Assembly (NCBI RefSeq): GCF_001676875.1
Contig: NZ_JYKA01000006.1
Span: 186,001-250,000, forward strand
Direction: 5' to 3'
From: Chromobacterium subtsugae
GTDB lineage: Bacteria; Pseudomonadota; Gammaproteobacteria; Burkholderiales; Chromobacteriaceae
DNA: 64,000 nt
In this document: positions 45,413-56,232 of the stretch, piece after piece
Position numbering within the stretch: the stretch's first letter is position 1
How the letters are laid out: each line of letters opens with the position of its first letter
The notes under the pieces: model-generated
The model's input: the letters and a program-made list of their open reading frames with translations, nothing else
What the model was told of the DNA's origin: nothing
Database searches by the model: none
Position numbers and translations under genes: made by a program

Positions 45413-45567
45413 GATGTTCACCTTCCTGTGTGACTTATTGGTATCGGCGTGTATGCCCTGTGCCGGGACAGGACCCGGCCATGCTCAGATCGGCGGGGAG
45501 GCGGGGAAGTTCATGAAATCGGCGCCATTTAGATGTAATTTATTGTAAATGGCATATCGGCGCCGGC

Positions 45568-46443
45568 TTAGCGCAGCCAGTAGCTGAGCAGCAGGCCGGC
45601 GAAAATGGCGGCGCCGACGCGGTTGTTGTCGAGGAAGGCCTTGAAGCACAGCGCGCGGTCGCGGTGGCGGATGTCGCGGTATTGCAGCGCCATCAGCGCG
45701 GCGGCAAGCGCCAGTCCCAGATAGTAGGGCCACAGCAGGCCGAGGCGCAGCCCCACGCCGGCCATCACCGCCAGGAACAGCAGGTGGAAGGCCATCACCG
45801 CGGCGACGTCGTAGTCGCCGAGCGTGATGGCCGAGGTTTTGATGCCGATCTTCAGATCGTCCGGCTTGTCGGCGATGGCGTAGGCGGTATCGTAGGCCAA
45901 CACCCAGAATACGTTAGCCAGCAGCAGGATCCAGGCCAATGCGGGCACCTGGTTGGTCTGGGCGGCGAAAGCCATCGGGATGCCGAAGGAAAAGGCGATG
46001 CCCAGGTAGGCTTGCGGCATCGGGAAAAAGCGCTTGGTGAACGGGTAGCTGGCGGCGATCAGCACCGCCGGCACGCTGAGCAGCCAGGTGAGATGGTTGA
46101 GCGGCAGCACCAGCAGGAAGGACAGCAGGGCGAGGAAGGCGGCCAGCAGCAGCGCCTCTTTCTTGCTGACCGCGCCGCGGGCGAATGGCCGCTGGCTGGT
46201 GCGCGCCACATGGGCGTCGAAATCGCGGTCGGCGTAGTCGTTGATCACGCAGCCGGCCGAGCGCATCAGGAAGGTGCCCAGGCAGAAGATGGCCGCGATC
46301 AGCGCGTCGGGTTTGCCGTCGGCGGCGATCCACAGGCCCCACAGCGTCGGCCATAGCAACAGCAGGGTGCCAATGGGCTTGTCCCAGCGCATCAGCTGCT
46401 TGTAGTTGTCGTAGCGGTCGCGGAGGGTGGCGGACGAGATCAC
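45568..46443 (-). CDS. ubiA: 4-Hydroxybenzoate octaprenyltransferase
   Basis: 291 residues with a GTG start at 46443 that overlaps the ubiC stop. Polytopic membrane prenyltransferase of ubiquinone synthesis. The two Asp-rich motifs are seen: [16 protein letters not shown] near residue 67 and [21 protein letters not shown] near 187. The N-terminal [19 protein letters not shown] is also diagnostic. The upstream in-frame ORF to 46947 runs antiparallel through ubiC's frame and is rejected. Confidence 0.95.
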   Translation of the reverse strand: MISSATLRDRYDNYKQLMRWDKPIGTLLLLWPTLWGLWIAADGKPDALIAAIFCLGTFLMRSAGCVINDYADRDFDAHVARTSQRPFARGAVSKKEALLLAAFLALLSFLLVLPLNHLTWLLSVPAVLIAASYPFTKRFFPMPQAYLGIAFSFGIPMAFAAQTNQVPALAWILLLANVFWVLAYDTAYAIADKPDDLKIGIKTSAITLGDYDVAAVMAFHLLFLAVMAGVGLRLGLLWPYYLGLALAAALMALQYRDIRHRDRALCFKAFLDNNRVGAAIFAGLLLSYWLR

Positions 46444-46973
46444 AGTAAATCCTTCAGGGCGGGCAGGAACAGTTCGGTCAGCAGCAGCGGCGAGCCGTCC
46501 AGCAGGAAGCGGCAGCGCCGCGCCGGGTAGGTCTCGGCGGCTTCGGCGGCGGCGGCTTCTACCGCCAGCGGATGGCGGCTGTCCAGCAATTGGTAATGCA
46601 GCGGCTCGCGCCGCAGCGCGGGCAATTCGCCGAACAAGGTCAGGCCCAGCGAGCGGCTGCCGCGCATCAGCACCGGCATCCAGGCGGGGCAGTCGTGGCG
46701 GGTGGCGCTGCGGGCGTACACCACCGGCGTCTCGTCCAGCGTCAGCAGCACATGGCGCGCGTACAGCGGCGCGCCGGACGGCAGATCCAGCGCCTCGGCC
46801 TCGTCGGGCAGCGCGCGGCTGTCGCCCTGGTCCAGCACCCGCACGGCGAAACGGCGGCCGCCGGCCTGCAGGCGCAGGCTGAGCGAGGCGGGCTCGGTCA
46901 GACAATCCAGTAAGGGGGCGGGCAGGACGGGCGGCGCGCAGCGCCATTGGGCATCGTTAACCATGGCGCGCAT
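46440..46973 (-). CDS. ubiC: Chorismate lyase
   Basis: 177 residues. Converts chorismate to 4-hydroxybenzoate plus pyruvate, the first step of ubiquinone synthesis. The family signature is modest: [20 protein letters not shown] near residue 59, then [13 protein letters not shown] with the substrate Arg, and [20 protein letters not shown] near 150. Two starts are possible (46973 or 46964), neither with a strong ribosome site. Overlap with ubiA confirms the assignment. Confidence 0.9.
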   Translation of the reverse strand: MRAMVNDAQWRCAPPVLPAPLLDCLTEPASLSLRLQAGGRRFAVRVLDQGDSRALPDEAEALDLPSGAPLYARHVLLTLDETPVVYARSATRHDCPAWMPVLMRGSRSLGLTLFGELPALRREPLHYQLLDSRHPLAVEAAAAEAAETYPARRCRFLLDGSPLLLTELFLPALKDLL

Positions 46974-47059
46974 TATGCCAAAAGCCGAGCGGGCTTGTCG
47001 CTACCCGGCGCGGCCGGCTTGCCGTTATCATGAAAGCCGCGTGAACCGAGGGAGGCGAG

Positions 47060-47404
47060 ATGCTGGACCTGTTGCTGTGGCTGCTGGCGTATCAACTATT
47101 GGGAGAAGCGCTGGCGCGGCATTTCGGCTGGCCGCTGCCCGGCCCGGTGCTGGGCATGCTGCTGCTGTTCGCCACCCTGTGGCTGCGCCGGGCGGTGCCG
47201 GCCACGCTGCAGCGCGAGGCGCCGCGTTTTCTTGGCCACATGTCCTTGCTGTTCATCCCGGCGGGCGGCGCCTTGCTGGCCTACGCGCCCTTGCTGCGCA
47301 GCCATGGCTGGCAGCTGCTGCTGATTCTGCTGGCGTCCACGCTGCTCACCGCGCTGGTCAGCGCCGGCATGCTCAAGCTGTTGTTGCGGGGGAGGCGCAG
47401 ATGA
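47060..47404 (+). CDS. lrgA: CidA/LrgA family membrane protein
   Basis: 114 residues, four membrane helices, holin-like. The motif PLPGPVLGMLLLF near residue 25 and HMSLLFIPAGGALLAY near 60 (LLFVPxxVG type) mark the family. Known members modulate murein hydrolases and act in pyruvate or small-acid export in several bacteria. GGGAGG precedes the start and the stop overlaps the lrgB start (ATGA). Confidence 0.88.
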   Translation: MLDLLLWLLAYQLLGEALARHFGWPLPGPVLGMLLLFATLWLRRAVPATLQREAPRFLGHMSLLFIPAGGALLAYAPLLRSHGWQLLLILLASTLLTALVSAGMLKLLLRGRRR

Positions 47405-48117
47405 TCCCGATTTTGCCCTCCGCCGTGCTGGATTCGCCGCTGACCGGCATTTTCGTCACCCTGCTGGCCTACCGGCTGGCGCTGGCCGCCAGCCGGCGCA
47501 GCCATGGCCACCCGCTGGCCAACCCGGTGCTGCTGGGCGTGTTGATGGTGCTGCTATGGCTGTGGCTGAGCGGCAGCAGTTATCAGCAGTACATGGGCGG
47601 CGCGCGCTTCATCCAGCTGTTGCTGGGGCCGGCCACCGTGGCGCTGGCGGTGCCGCTGTACGGCAATCTGCCGCGGCTCAAGCGCGCCGCCGTCCCCTTG
47701 CTGCTCAGCGTCTGCGTCGGCGGCCTGGCCGGCATGGCAAGCGCGGCCGGCCTGGGCTGGTGGCTGGGCCTGGACCACGCGGTGCTGGTGTCGCTGGCCA
47801 CCCGGGCGGTGACCACGCCGATCGCGATGAGCCTGGCCGGCAAGCTGGGCGGCGCGCCGGAGCTGGCGGCAATGTTCGTGATCGTGTCCGGCATCGTCGG
47901 CGCGGTGCTGGCGCCGCCGCTGTGCCGGCTGCTGGGCTGGGACGACGACATGCTGATGGGCGTGGCCACCGGCGTCACCGCCCATGGTATCGGCACCGCC
48001 CGGGTATTCCATCTCTCCGAGGCCGCGGGCGCCTTCGCCGGGCTGGCGATGGGCCTGAACGGCGTGTTCACTGCGATGCTGTTGCCATGGCTGGTGCGCT
48101 GGCTGCAGGTCGGTTAG
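47401..48117 (+). CDS. lrgB: CidB/LrgB family membrane protein
   Basis: 238 residues from ATG at 47401, multi-spanning. Family marks: LLLGPATVALAVPLYGN near residue 76, LATRAVTTPIAMSLAGKLGG near 132, and GVATGVTAHGIGTARVF near 188. Partner of LrgA. A much longer in-frame ORF begins at 46702 but lies antisense to ubiC and through lrgA; the overlap start is correct. No LytSR or CidR regulator is adjacent. Confidence 0.9.
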   Translation: MIPILPSAVLDSPLTGIFVTLLAYRLALAASRRSHGHPLANPVLLGVLMVLLWLWLSGSSYQQYMGGARFIQLLLGPATVALAVPLYGNLPRLKRAAVPLLLSVCVGGLAGMASAAGLGWWLGLDHAVLVSLATRAVTTPIAMSLAGKLGGAPELAAMFVIVSGIVGAVLAPPLCRLLGWDDDMLMGVATGVTAHGIGTARVFHLSEAAGAFAGLAMGLNGVFTAMLLPWLVRWLQVG

Positions 48118-48177
48118 CATGCAGGGCGCGGTTGGCTTGGCGTGAAGACAAGCCGCCGGCGAGAAAAGGAGAACGAT

Positions 48178-48636
48178 ATGGATTTGATCTTGTGGCGCCA
48201 TGCCGAAGCGGAAGAGGGCGCCGACGATCTGTCGCGCGCGCTGACCCGGCGCGGCCAGCAGCAGGCCAGCCAGATGGCGTCCTGGCTGCGCCAGCGCCTG
48301 CCCGACAATTACCTGCTGCTGGCTTCGGAAGCCAAGCGTTCGCAGCAGACCGCCAACTACCTGGCCAAGAGCTATACCGTGCTGCCGGAGCTGAATCCCG
48401 GTTCCGATGTGGACGAGGTGCTGGCGGCGGTGGGGTGGCCGGATGCGGAGCGCGCGGTGGTGCTGGTCGGCCATCAGCCGTATATCGGCTGGCTGGCGGC
48501 GCGCCTGCTGGCTGAACAGCAGCAGCTGTGGAGCGTGAAGAAGGGCTCGGTGTGGTGGCTGAACCGCCGCGAGCGCCACGGCATGGAACAGATCAGGCTG
48601 AAGTTGATGCTGACGCCGGGAATGCTGGAGCCGTGA
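48178..48636 (+). CDS. sixA: Phosphohistidine phosphatase SixA
   Basis: 152 residues from ATG at 48178 with AAGGAG upstream. Histidine-phosphatase fold with the short RHG motif DLILWRHAEAE near residue 2, the SEAKRSQQTANYL block (second Arg) near 54, and the late VLVGHQPYIGWLA near 95 (catalytic His). E. coli SixA dephosphorylates phosphohistidine on ArcB and on the nitrogen PTS protein NPr. The latter would connect with nitrogen control, though no partner is encoded here. Confidence 0.9.
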   Translation: MDLILWRHAEAEEGADDLSRALTRRGQQQASQMASWLRQRLPDNYLLLASEAKRSQQTANYLAKSYTVLPELNPGSDVDEVLAAVGWPDAERAVVLVGHQPYIGWLAARLLAEQQQLWSVKKGSVWWLNRRERHGMEQIRLKLMLTPGMLEP

Positions 48637-48663
48637 TGGACGAACAGCCCCCTCCCCCTACCA

Positions 48664-48695
48664 AGACGCCCCGGCTTGTCCGGGGCGTCTGCTTT
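48664..48695. terminator. Terminator between sixA and metE
   Basis: AGACGCCCCGG pairs with CCGGGGCGTCT around CTTGT (48664-48690), then GCTTTTG; convergent genes on both sides. Confidence 0.82.
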
Positions 48696-48703
48696 TGCGC
48701 TGC

Positions 48704-50983
48704 TCAAACCGCTGGCGCGATCTCCTCCCGCAACTCCCGGCCGACCTGAACCATGGCGGCCAGCGCCGCCTCCACCTCCGGCCAGTCGCGGGTTTTCAGG
48801 CCGCAGTCCGGGTTCACCCATAGCTGCGCGGCGGGAATCACTTGCAAGGCTTTTTCCAGCAACTGGCGGATTTCCGCCGGCGCCGGCACGCGCGGGCTGT
48901 GGATGTCGTAGACGCCGGGGCCGATGGCGTTGGGGTAGCGGAAGCGGCCGAAGTCCGCCAGCAGCGCCATGTCCGAACGCGAGGTTTCGATGGTGATCAC
49001 GTCGGCGTCCAGCGCGGCGATGGCCGGCAGGATGTCGCCGAATTCCGAATAGCACATATGGGTATGGATCTGGGTGGCGTCGTCGACGCCGTGGCAGGAC
49101 AGGCGGAAGGCCTGGCCGGCCCAGGCCAGGTAGCCGTCGCGGTCGGCGCGCTTCAGCGGCAGGCCCTCGCGGATGGCCGGCTCGTCGATCTGGATCACGC
49201 GGATGCCGGCGGCCTCAAGACCCCGCACCTCGTCGTTCAGCGCCAGCGCGATCTGGCGGCAGACTTCGCTGCGCGGCAGGTCGTCGCGGACAAAGCTCCA
49301 CTGCAGGATGGTGACCGGCCCGGTCAGCATGCCCTTCACCGGCTTGGCGGTCAGGCTTTGCGCGTAGCGCGCCCAGTCCACGGTCATCGCCGCGGGGCGG
49401 CTGACATCGCCGTAGAGAATGGGCGGCTTCACGCAGCGGCTGCCGTAGCTTTGCACCCAGCCGCCGGCGGTGAAGGCGAAGCCGGACAGCTGCTCGCCGA
49501 AATATTCCACCATGTCGTTGCGCTCGGCCTCGCCATGCACCAGCACATCCAGCCCCAGCGCTTCCTGGCGGCGGATCGCCAGCTCGATTTCGCCTTCCAT
49601 CGCTTTTTGATAGTCGGCGGCGGCCAGTTCGCCGCGTTTGTAGGCGGCCCGGCTGGCGCGGATGGCCGCGGTCTGCGGGAAGGATCCTATGGTGGTGGTG
49701 GGCAGCGGCGGCAAGCGCAGCCAGGCCTGCTGCAGCGGGGCGCGGACCGGGTAGGGGCTGGCGCGGCGGTCGGCGCCGGTGGGCAGCGCGGCGATGCGCT
49801 GGCGCACCCCGGGAAGGTGGATCAGCGGGCTGTGCTGTTTTTGTTGTTGGGCGAAGTCGCTGCCGGCCAATTCGCCGGCGATGGCGTCGCGGCCCAGCCG
49901 CAAGCCGCGCTGCAGGGTTCTCAGTTCGTTCAGTTTCTGCACCGCGAAGGCCAGCCAGGCTTTGATATCGGGAGCCAGCGCGATTTCGGCGGCCAGGTCG
50001 AAGGGGCTGTGCAGCAGCGAGCAGCTGGGCGCGAGCCATAGCCGGTCGCCCAGCTGGGCGTGGGCGGCCTGCAACTGCCGCAGGATGGCGGACAGGTCGG
50101 CGCGCCAGACGTTGCGGCCATCGATGACGCCGGCCGACAGCACCTTGTCGGCCGGGAAGCCGGCCAAGAAGGCGGACAGCTGTTGCGGCGCGCGCGCCAG
50201 GTCCAGGTGCAGGCCGGCCACCGGCAGCGCCTTGAGCAGATCGGCATGCTCGGCCACGCCGCCGAAGTAGCTGGCCAGCAGGATGGCCGGCGCGTCGGCT
50301 TGCAGCTGCCGGTAGCTGGCCGGGAAGGCGTCCAGCCAGGCGGGCGGCAGGTCCAGCGCCAGAATGGGTTCGTCGATCTGCACCCATTCCACGCCGGCTT
50401 CGCGCAGCGCGGCCAGGATTTGCCGATAGGCGGCCAGCAGGCCGGGCAGCAATTGCAGCCGTTCGAACGTCCGGCCCTTGCACTTGCCCAGCCACAGCAG
50501 GCTGAGCGGGCCGAGCAGCACCGGCTTGGCGCGCACGCCCAGCGCCAGGGCTTCGCGGACCTGGCCGAGCAGCCGCTCCGGCTGGGCGCGGAACGCGGTG
50601 TCTGCCTGCCATTCCGGCACCAGGTAGTGATAATTGGTGTCGAACCACTTGGTCATTTCCAGCGCCGGCTGGCTGGCATTGCCGCGCGCCAGCTGGAAGT
50701 AGCGCTCAGTGTCGATGGCGTCGGCGGCGAAACCGAAGCGCGCCGGCGCGGCGCCCACCAGCAGCTGCGCGTCCAGCACATGGTCGTACAGCGAGAAATC
50801 GCCGACCGGCGGCAGATCGACGCCGGCGCCTTTTTGCAGCAGCCAGTGGCGTTGGCGCAGTTCGCGCGCGCCGGCGAGCAGCTCGGCTTCGCCGATGTCG
50901 CGCTTCCAGTAGCTTTCCAGCAGGATTTTCAGTTCGCGCTTGGCGCCGATGCGGGGGAAGCCCGGCAGGTGGGTGGTGGTCAT
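48704..50983 (-). CDS. metE: Cobalamin-independent methionine synthase
   Basis: 759 residues from ATG at 50983 (AGGAG upstream). Transfers methyl from 5-methyl-THF-triglutamate to homocysteine. N-terminal [15 protein letters not shown] near residue 5; zinc ligands in HTHMCYSEF near 645 (His, Cys) with further Glu and Cys downstream ([11 protein letters not shown] near 729). Full length. It diverges from metR, its expected activator, across 95 bases. MetE is oxidation-sensitive, and a B12-dependent MetH may exist elsewhere. Confidence 0.96.
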   Translation of the reverse strand: MTTTHLPGFPRIGAKRELKILLESYWKRDIGEAELLAGARELRQRHWLLQKGAGVDLPPVGDFSLYDHVLDAQLLVGAAPARFGFAADAIDTERYFQLARGNASQPALEMTKWFDTNYHYLVPEWQADTAFRAQPERLLGQVREALALGVRAKPVLLGPLSLLWLGKCKGRTFERLQLLPGLLAAYRQILAALREAGVEWVQIDEPILALDLPPAWLDAFPASYRQLQADAPAILLASYFGGVAEHADLLKALPVAGLHLDLARAPQQLSAFLAGFPADKVLSAGVIDGRNVWRADLSAILRQLQAAHAQLGDRLWLAPSCSLLHSPFDLAAEIALAPDIKAWLAFAVQKLNELRTLQRGLRLGRDAIAGELAGSDFAQQQKQHSPLIHLPGVRQRIAALPTGADRRASPYPVRAPLQQAWLRLPPLPTTTIGSFPQTAAIRASRAAYKRGELAAADYQKAMEGEIELAIRRQEALGLDVLVHGEAERNDMVEYFGEQLSGFAFTAGGWVQSYGSRCVKPPILYGDVSRPAAMTVDWARYAQSLTAKPVKGMLTGPVTILQWSFVRDDLPRSEVCRQIALALNDEVRGLEAAGIRVIQIDEPAIREGLPLKRADRDGYLAWAGQAFRLSCHGVDDATQIHTHMCYSEFGDILPAIAALDADVITIETSRSDMALLADFGRFRYPNAIGPGVYDIHSPRVPAPAEIRQLLEKALQVIPAAQLWVNPDCGLKTRDWPEVEAALAAMVQVGRELREEIAPAV

Positions 50984-51032
50984 CGCTTGCTCCTTGTGTC
51001 GTGATGGAACAAGCATCTGTCATTGTGATGTA

Positions 51033-51045
51033 TGATTCAAACTCA
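51033..51045. promoter_or_regulatory. Possible MetR box between metE and metR
   Basis: TGATTCAAACTCA matches the MetR pattern TGAA-N5-TTCA at six of eight positions and is central in the divergent gap. Weak alone, supported by context. Confidence 0.4.
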
Positions 51046-51078
51046 TTATTTTGTTGTTCAGCATGAATGGAATCGATG

Positions 51079-52002
51079 ATGAGCGTGCTGGAGCTTAGGC
51101 ATTTGAAAAGCCTGCTGGCGCTGGCGGAAAGCGGCAGCGTGTCGCAGGCCGCGCAACGGGTGTACCTGACCCAGTCGGCGCTGTCGCATCAGTTGAAACA
51201 GCTGGAGACGGCGTACGGCCTGGCCTTGTTCGAACGCAAGACCCAGCCCTTGCGCTTCACGCCGGCCGGCGAGCGGCTGCTGGGTTTGGCCCGCGATCTG
51301 CTGGCGCGGGTGGCGGCGGCCGAGCGCGACCTGGCGCGCATCCGCCAGGGCGAGGCCGGCGAAATCCGGGTGGCGGTGGAGTGCCACACTTGCTTCGACT
51401 GGCTGATGCCGGCGATGGACCAGTTCCGCCAGCACTGGCCGGCGGTGGAGCTGGACATCGTGTCGGGCTTCCACGCGGACCCGGTGGGCCTGCTGCTGAG
51501 CGGCCGCGCCGATCTCGCCATCGTGTCCGAGGCCGAGGCGCAGGCCGGCATCGTCCACCAACCGCTGTTTGCCTACGAAATGGTGGCGATCGCCGCGCGC
51601 GAACACCCGCTGGCCGGCAAGGCCTGCTGGCGGGCCGAGGATTTCGTCGGCGAAACGCTGATCCACTACCCGGTGCCGGACGATATGCTGGATCTGCTGC
51701 GCAAGGTGCTGCTGCCGGCCGGCGTCAACCCGGCGCGGCGCACCGCCGAGCTGACCATCGCCATCATCCAGCTGGTGGCCAGCCGGCGCGGGGTGGCGGT
51801 GCTGCCGTACTGGACGGTGCAGCCCTACCTGGAGCGCGGCTACGTGGTGGCGCGCCAGGTAGGGGAGGCGGGCCTGCAGAGCGAGCTGTACGCGGCGCTG
51901 CGCGGCGACGACGCCGGCCAGGCCTACATGCAGGACTTTCTGCAGACGGTGCGGGACTGCAGCTTCGCCAGCCTGCCGGGACTATCGCCTTTGCCGGCTT
52001 GA
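51079..52002 (+). CDS. metR: LysR-family activator MetR
   Basis: 307 residues from ATG at 51079 (GGAA suitably spaced; ATGs at 51067 and 51076 are alternatives). The HTH near residues 19-45 reads GSVSQAAQRVYLTQSALSHQLKQLE, and the following FERKTQPLRFTPAGERLL and VECHTCFDWLMPAMDQF stretches match MetR closely. It uses homocysteine as co-activator to switch on metE. Divergent from metE, as in enterobacteria. Confidence 0.92.
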   Translation: MSVLELRHLKSLLALAESGSVSQAAQRVYLTQSALSHQLKQLETAYGLALFERKTQPLRFTPAGERLLGLARDLLARVAAAERDLARIRQGEAGEIRVAVECHTCFDWLMPAMDQFRQHWPAVELDIVSGFHADPVGLLLSGRADLAIVSEAEAQAGIVHQPLFAYEMVAIAAREHPLAGKACWRAEDFVGETLIHYPVPDDMLDLLRKVLLPAGVNPARRTAELTIAIIQLVASRRGVAVLPYWTVQPYLERGYVVARQVGEAGLQSELYAALRGDDAGQAYMQDFLQTVRDCSFASLPGLSPLPA

Positions 52003-52242
52003 GTCCGGGCGGTTTATTCATTCAGAATGCCGGTGCGGGCCGCGGAAACGAAGGCGGGAATGGACGGGGGGGCGCTGGGCGGCATCGCCGCGCGCGTCGG
52101 CGGCAAGCGCCTGCCCGCATTTCAACCGCTGGCTGGCCTGCGCGCCGCCGCCCTTGCGCGGCCTGGGCCAGGCATATCTGAACAGCCGGCTGCGGCCGGC
52201 CGATCAGGGCTGGCCATTTCAATGGGCATCACAGGAATCGAT

Positions 52243-52743
52243 ATGGGCATCAAACGACTCAACCACGCCGTGCTTTACGTCAGCGACGTGGCCGGCAGCA
52301 CCGCTTTCTACCGCGATGTGCTGGGCTTCCGCCCCAAGGGCGACGCCGGCTCCAGCCGCGCGGTGTTCACCCAGGCCGCGCATTCGGACAACGACCACGA
52401 TCTGGCGCTGTTCAGCCGCAATCTGGGCCAGCAACGCTCCGGCCCGTTCAGCCCGCGCGGCGAGGCGCCGGACCCGCATCAGCCCAAGGCCGGCCTGTAC
52501 CACCTGGCCTGGGAGGTGGACACCCTGGCGGAATTGAAGCGCATCCGCGACGAGCTGGCCGCGCTTGGCAAGCTGGGCATGGAGGAAGACCACGGCGTGC
52601 ACAAAAGCGTCTACGGCCACGATCCGGACGGGCTGCTGTTCGAGGTGTGCTGGTTCGTGCCGCCGCAGTTGCTGGACGCGGCGCCGGCGCCGGCCGAGGA
52701 CGGCAGGCTGGATTGGGCCCGCGAGCTGGCGCGCTACGGCTGA
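52243..52743 (+). CDS. VOC-family (glyoxalase/dioxygenase fold) protein
   Basis: 166 residues from ATG at 52243 (AGGA upstream); an in-frame extension to 52027 has poor protein character and is rejected. Two beta-alpha-beta-beta-beta modules: RLNHAVLYVSDVAGSTAFYRDVLGF at the start (metal His), HLAWEVDTLAELKRIRDEL near 88, and GHDPDGLLFEVCWF near 130 (metal Glu). Substrate unknown: glyoxalase, dioxygenase or resistance roles are all possible. The 240 bases before it hold no clear signal. Confidence 0.82.
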   Translation: MGIKRLNHAVLYVSDVAGSTAFYRDVLGFRPKGDAGSSRAVFTQAAHSDNDHDLALFSRNLGQQRSGPFSPRGEAPDPHQPKAGLYHLAWEVDTLAELKRIRDELAALGKLGMEEDHGVHKSVYGHDPDGLLFEVCWFVPPQLLDAAPAPAEDGRLDWARELARYG

Positions 52744-52744
52744 G

Positions 52745-53500
52745 TCAGCGCGCGGCGACGCTTTCCGGCAGATAGCGCGCGCGCAGGGCCGGCATTTGCC
52801 GCCACAGGCAGTCCACCTGCTGTGGATGCCGGCTGGCGTAGCCGCGGCTGAACACCCAGTAATAGGTCTTGCTTTGCAGCGGTGGCGACAGGCGGCGGAT
52901 TTTCAGCTCCGGGTGGTGGCGCAGGTAGAGGTCGCCGGCCAGCTGATGCAATGCGTAGGCGTCGGTGCGGCCGGCCTGCAGCTTGGCGAAGTTGTCGGCG
53001 ATGCCGTGGCTTTCCTCCACCGGGATGCCTTGCGACAGCAGGTCGCGGCCTATCGACCAGCCCTGGTTGATGCCGACCGCGCCGGCGAGGCCGACCAGCG
53101 CGCGCCCGTTCCAGCGCAGGCGGCTGTCGCTGCGGACATAGAACGCGTAGTGGAAGGTGGCCATCCGGCGTTCCGGGTCGGCCTGGCCGGCGCGCATCGG
53201 AAAGGCCATCTGGCCGGCGCGCTCGCTCTTGTAGGACAGCAGCAGCGCGCTGTCGATGCGGTTCAGCGCCAGATTCTGCACGATGCGCTCGCCGGGTTGG
53301 CGGTTGAAGCCGCCCTCCAGCCGGCAATGCTCCAGCGCGGCCTGGGCCAGCTCGATGGCGCGGCCGCGCGGCGGCGCGGCGGCGGACGGATCTTCGATCA
53401 CGTACGGGCTGGTGAGCGCGTCGCTGATCGCGATCTGCAGCGGCGCGGCCGGCGCGGCCAGGGGCGTCAGGCAGGCCAGAGCGAGGACAAGGCGTGGCAT
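52745..53500 (-). CDS. Periplasmic solute-binding-like protein (SBP_bac_3)
   Basis: 251 residues. A signal peptide ends near APA-APLQ. The mature protein starts LQIAISDALTSPYVIEDP, with GRAIELAQAALEHCRLEG and RIDSALLLSYKSERAGQMAFP, a diverged family-3 binding fold with two Cys. No permease is near, as for the similar protein at 9758-10492, so it may be a receptor for chemotaxis or signalling. Its stop is one base from the VOC gene stop. Ligand unknown. Confidence 0.7.
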   Translation of the reverse strand: MPRLVLALACLTPLAAPAAPLQIAISDALTSPYVIEDPSAAAPPRGRAIELAQAALEHCRLEGGFNRQPGERIVQNLALNRIDSALLLSYKSERAGQMAFPMRAGQADPERRMATFHYAFYVRSDSRLRWNGRALVGLAGAVGINQGWSIGRDLLSQGIPVEESHGIADNFAKLQAGRTDAYALHQLAGDLYLRHHPELKIRRLSPPLQSKTYYWVFSRGYASRHPQQVDCLWRQMPALRARYLPESVAAR

Positions 53501-53591
53501 CGGATGAATCGGGCAAGAGGGATTTGGCCCGATTCTATCAGTATTGCTTAAAGATGATGCCGGCTGCTTGGAATTGTATGATTAATAATTG

Positions 53592-55001
<1,410 letters not shown>

Positions 55002-55032
55002 ATTGCGTGTCTCCTGAGCGTTCTTTTAGGTG

Positions 55033-56094
55033 TCAGCTCGCCGCGTCGGCGGCGAAGGGCAGCAGCACGGTGAAGCAGGTCTGGCCTGGGCGCGATTCGA
55101 ACTCTATGCTGCCGCCGTGCTGGTGGACGAAGGCCTGCGCCAGCGTCAGCCCCAGGCCGGTGCCTTCGGCGCGGCCGGTGACCAGCGGGTAGAAGATGTG
55201 GTCGCGGATGTCGTCGGGCACGCCGGGGCCGTTGTCCTCGATTTGCAATTTCAGTGCCAGCTGGTGGCGTTTGCGCGCCAGCGTGATCTGGCGGGCCACC
55301 CGGGTGCGCAGCACGATGCGGCCCTGGCCGCGCAGCGCCTGCACCGCGTTGTTGACGATGTTGAGCACCACCTGGATCAGCTGTTCCTTGTCGGCCGACA
55401 GCAGCGGCAGGCTGGTGTCGTAGTCGCGGATCACCGCCAGGCCTTGCGGATGCTGGGCCAGCGCGATGCTGCGCACCCGCTCCAGCACCTCGTGGATGTT
55501 GATCGGCGCGCGGCTGTGGCTGCGGTGCGGCGCCAGCAGCCGGTCCACCAGCGCCTGCAGGCGCAGCGCCTCTTCGGTGATGACCGCGGTGTATTCCTTC
55601 AGCTCGGGGCGGTCGGCCAGCTCGTGCTCCAACAGCTGGGCCGCGCCGCGGATGCCGCCCAGCGGGTTTTTGATTTCGTGCGCCAGGTTGCGGATCAGCT
55701 CGCGGTTGGCCTGGTGCTGCAGCAGAGAGCGCTCCTCATTGGCGATTTTCAGCTGCTGGTCCAGCGGCCGCAGTTCGATCAGCGCCAGGCTGCCGTCGGC
55801 GTCTACCGGGGTGATGGTCAGCGCCACGTGCAGCACGGCGTCGTTGTGCTGCGGCTTCAGTTCCAGGTCGTGCTCGATGTAGCTGGCGCCTTGCAGCAGC
55901 GCGGTGGTGAGCGCCTGGCGCAGCGCGGGGCAGGGCTGGAACAGCTCCAGCAGGCTGTGGCGCAGCATTTCGCGGCTGCCCAGCGCCAGCAGGTTTTCGC
56001 AGGCGGGGTTGACGAAGCGCAGCGAGGCTGCGGCGTCGCAGATGAGCACCGGGGTGTCTAGCAGTTCCAGTCCGGCAAAGCTGGGTAGGGGCAT
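55033..56094 (-). CDS. ntrB: Nitrogen regulation sensor kinase NtrB
   Basis: 353 residues from ATG at 56094 (MPLPSFAGLELLDTPVLI), near the E. coli length of 349. Longer starts at 56133 (ATG) and 56145 (TTG) fall at or before the predicted sigma54 transcript start and are rejected. PAS domain to residue 110; H-box LIRNLAHEIKNPLGGIRGAA near 133; N-box VVLNIVNNAVQAL near 248; G boxes DNGPGVP and GTGLGL near 300-320. Cytosolic, regulated by PII in known systems. Thirty-one bases before ntrC. Confidence 0.95.
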   Translation of the reverse strand: MPLPSFAGLELLDTPVLICDAAASLRFVNPACENLLALGSREMLRHSLLELFQPCPALRQALTTALLQGASYIEHDLELKPQHNDAVLHVALTITPVDADGSLALIELRPLDQQLKIANEERSLLQHQANRELIRNLAHEIKNPLGGIRGAAQLLEHELADRPELKEYTAVITEEALRLQALVDRLLAPHRSHSRAPINIHEVLERVRSIALAQHPQGLAVIRDYDTSLPLLSADKEQLIQVVLNIVNNAVQALRGQGRIVLRTRVARQITLARKRHQLALKLQIEDNGPGVPDDIRDHIFYPLVTGRAEGTGLGLTLAQAFVHQHGGSIEFESRPGQTCFTVLLPFAADAAS

Positions 56095-56140
56095 GGGGTT
56101 CCGGTTTCGGGTGGTGGGCGCGGCCGCGGCCATCTTGCCC

Positions 56141-56157
56141 AGCAATAAGCGGGCCAG
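56141..56157 (-). promoter_or_regulatory. Sigma54 promoter of ntrBC
   Basis: On the minus strand, CTGGCCCGCTTATTGCT: one change (C for A) from CTGGCACG-N4-TTGCT, with correct 12-base GG-to-GC spacing. Predicted start near 56130, 36 bases before the ntrB ATG. Confidence 0.75.
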
Positions 56158-56207
56158 CCCCGGAGCGGGACGGAATGGCGCGCGGACGCGGCGCGGCGGC
56201 TTAAGTT

Positions 56208-56224
56208 TGCACTAAACTGGTGCG
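56208..56224. promoter_or_regulatory. NtrC site upstream of ntrBC
   Basis: TGCACTAAACTGGTGCG keeps both NtrC half-sites (TGCACYA and TGGTGC). Its centre is about 86 bases upstream of the predicted sigma54 start, just past the DUF4124 stop codon, and indicates autoregulation. Confidence 0.8.
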
Positions 56225-56232
56225 TTAAGCCA

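Noticed and set aside
46702-47400. Long N-terminal extension of lrgB
   Set aside because: The extension is antisense to ubiC and out of frame through lrgA; the ATGA overlap at 47401 is the proper start.
52027-52242. N-terminal extension of the VOC protein
   Set aside because: Low-complexity Ala/Gly/Arg product without family similarity; AGGA before ATG 52243 gives a normal-length VOC protein.
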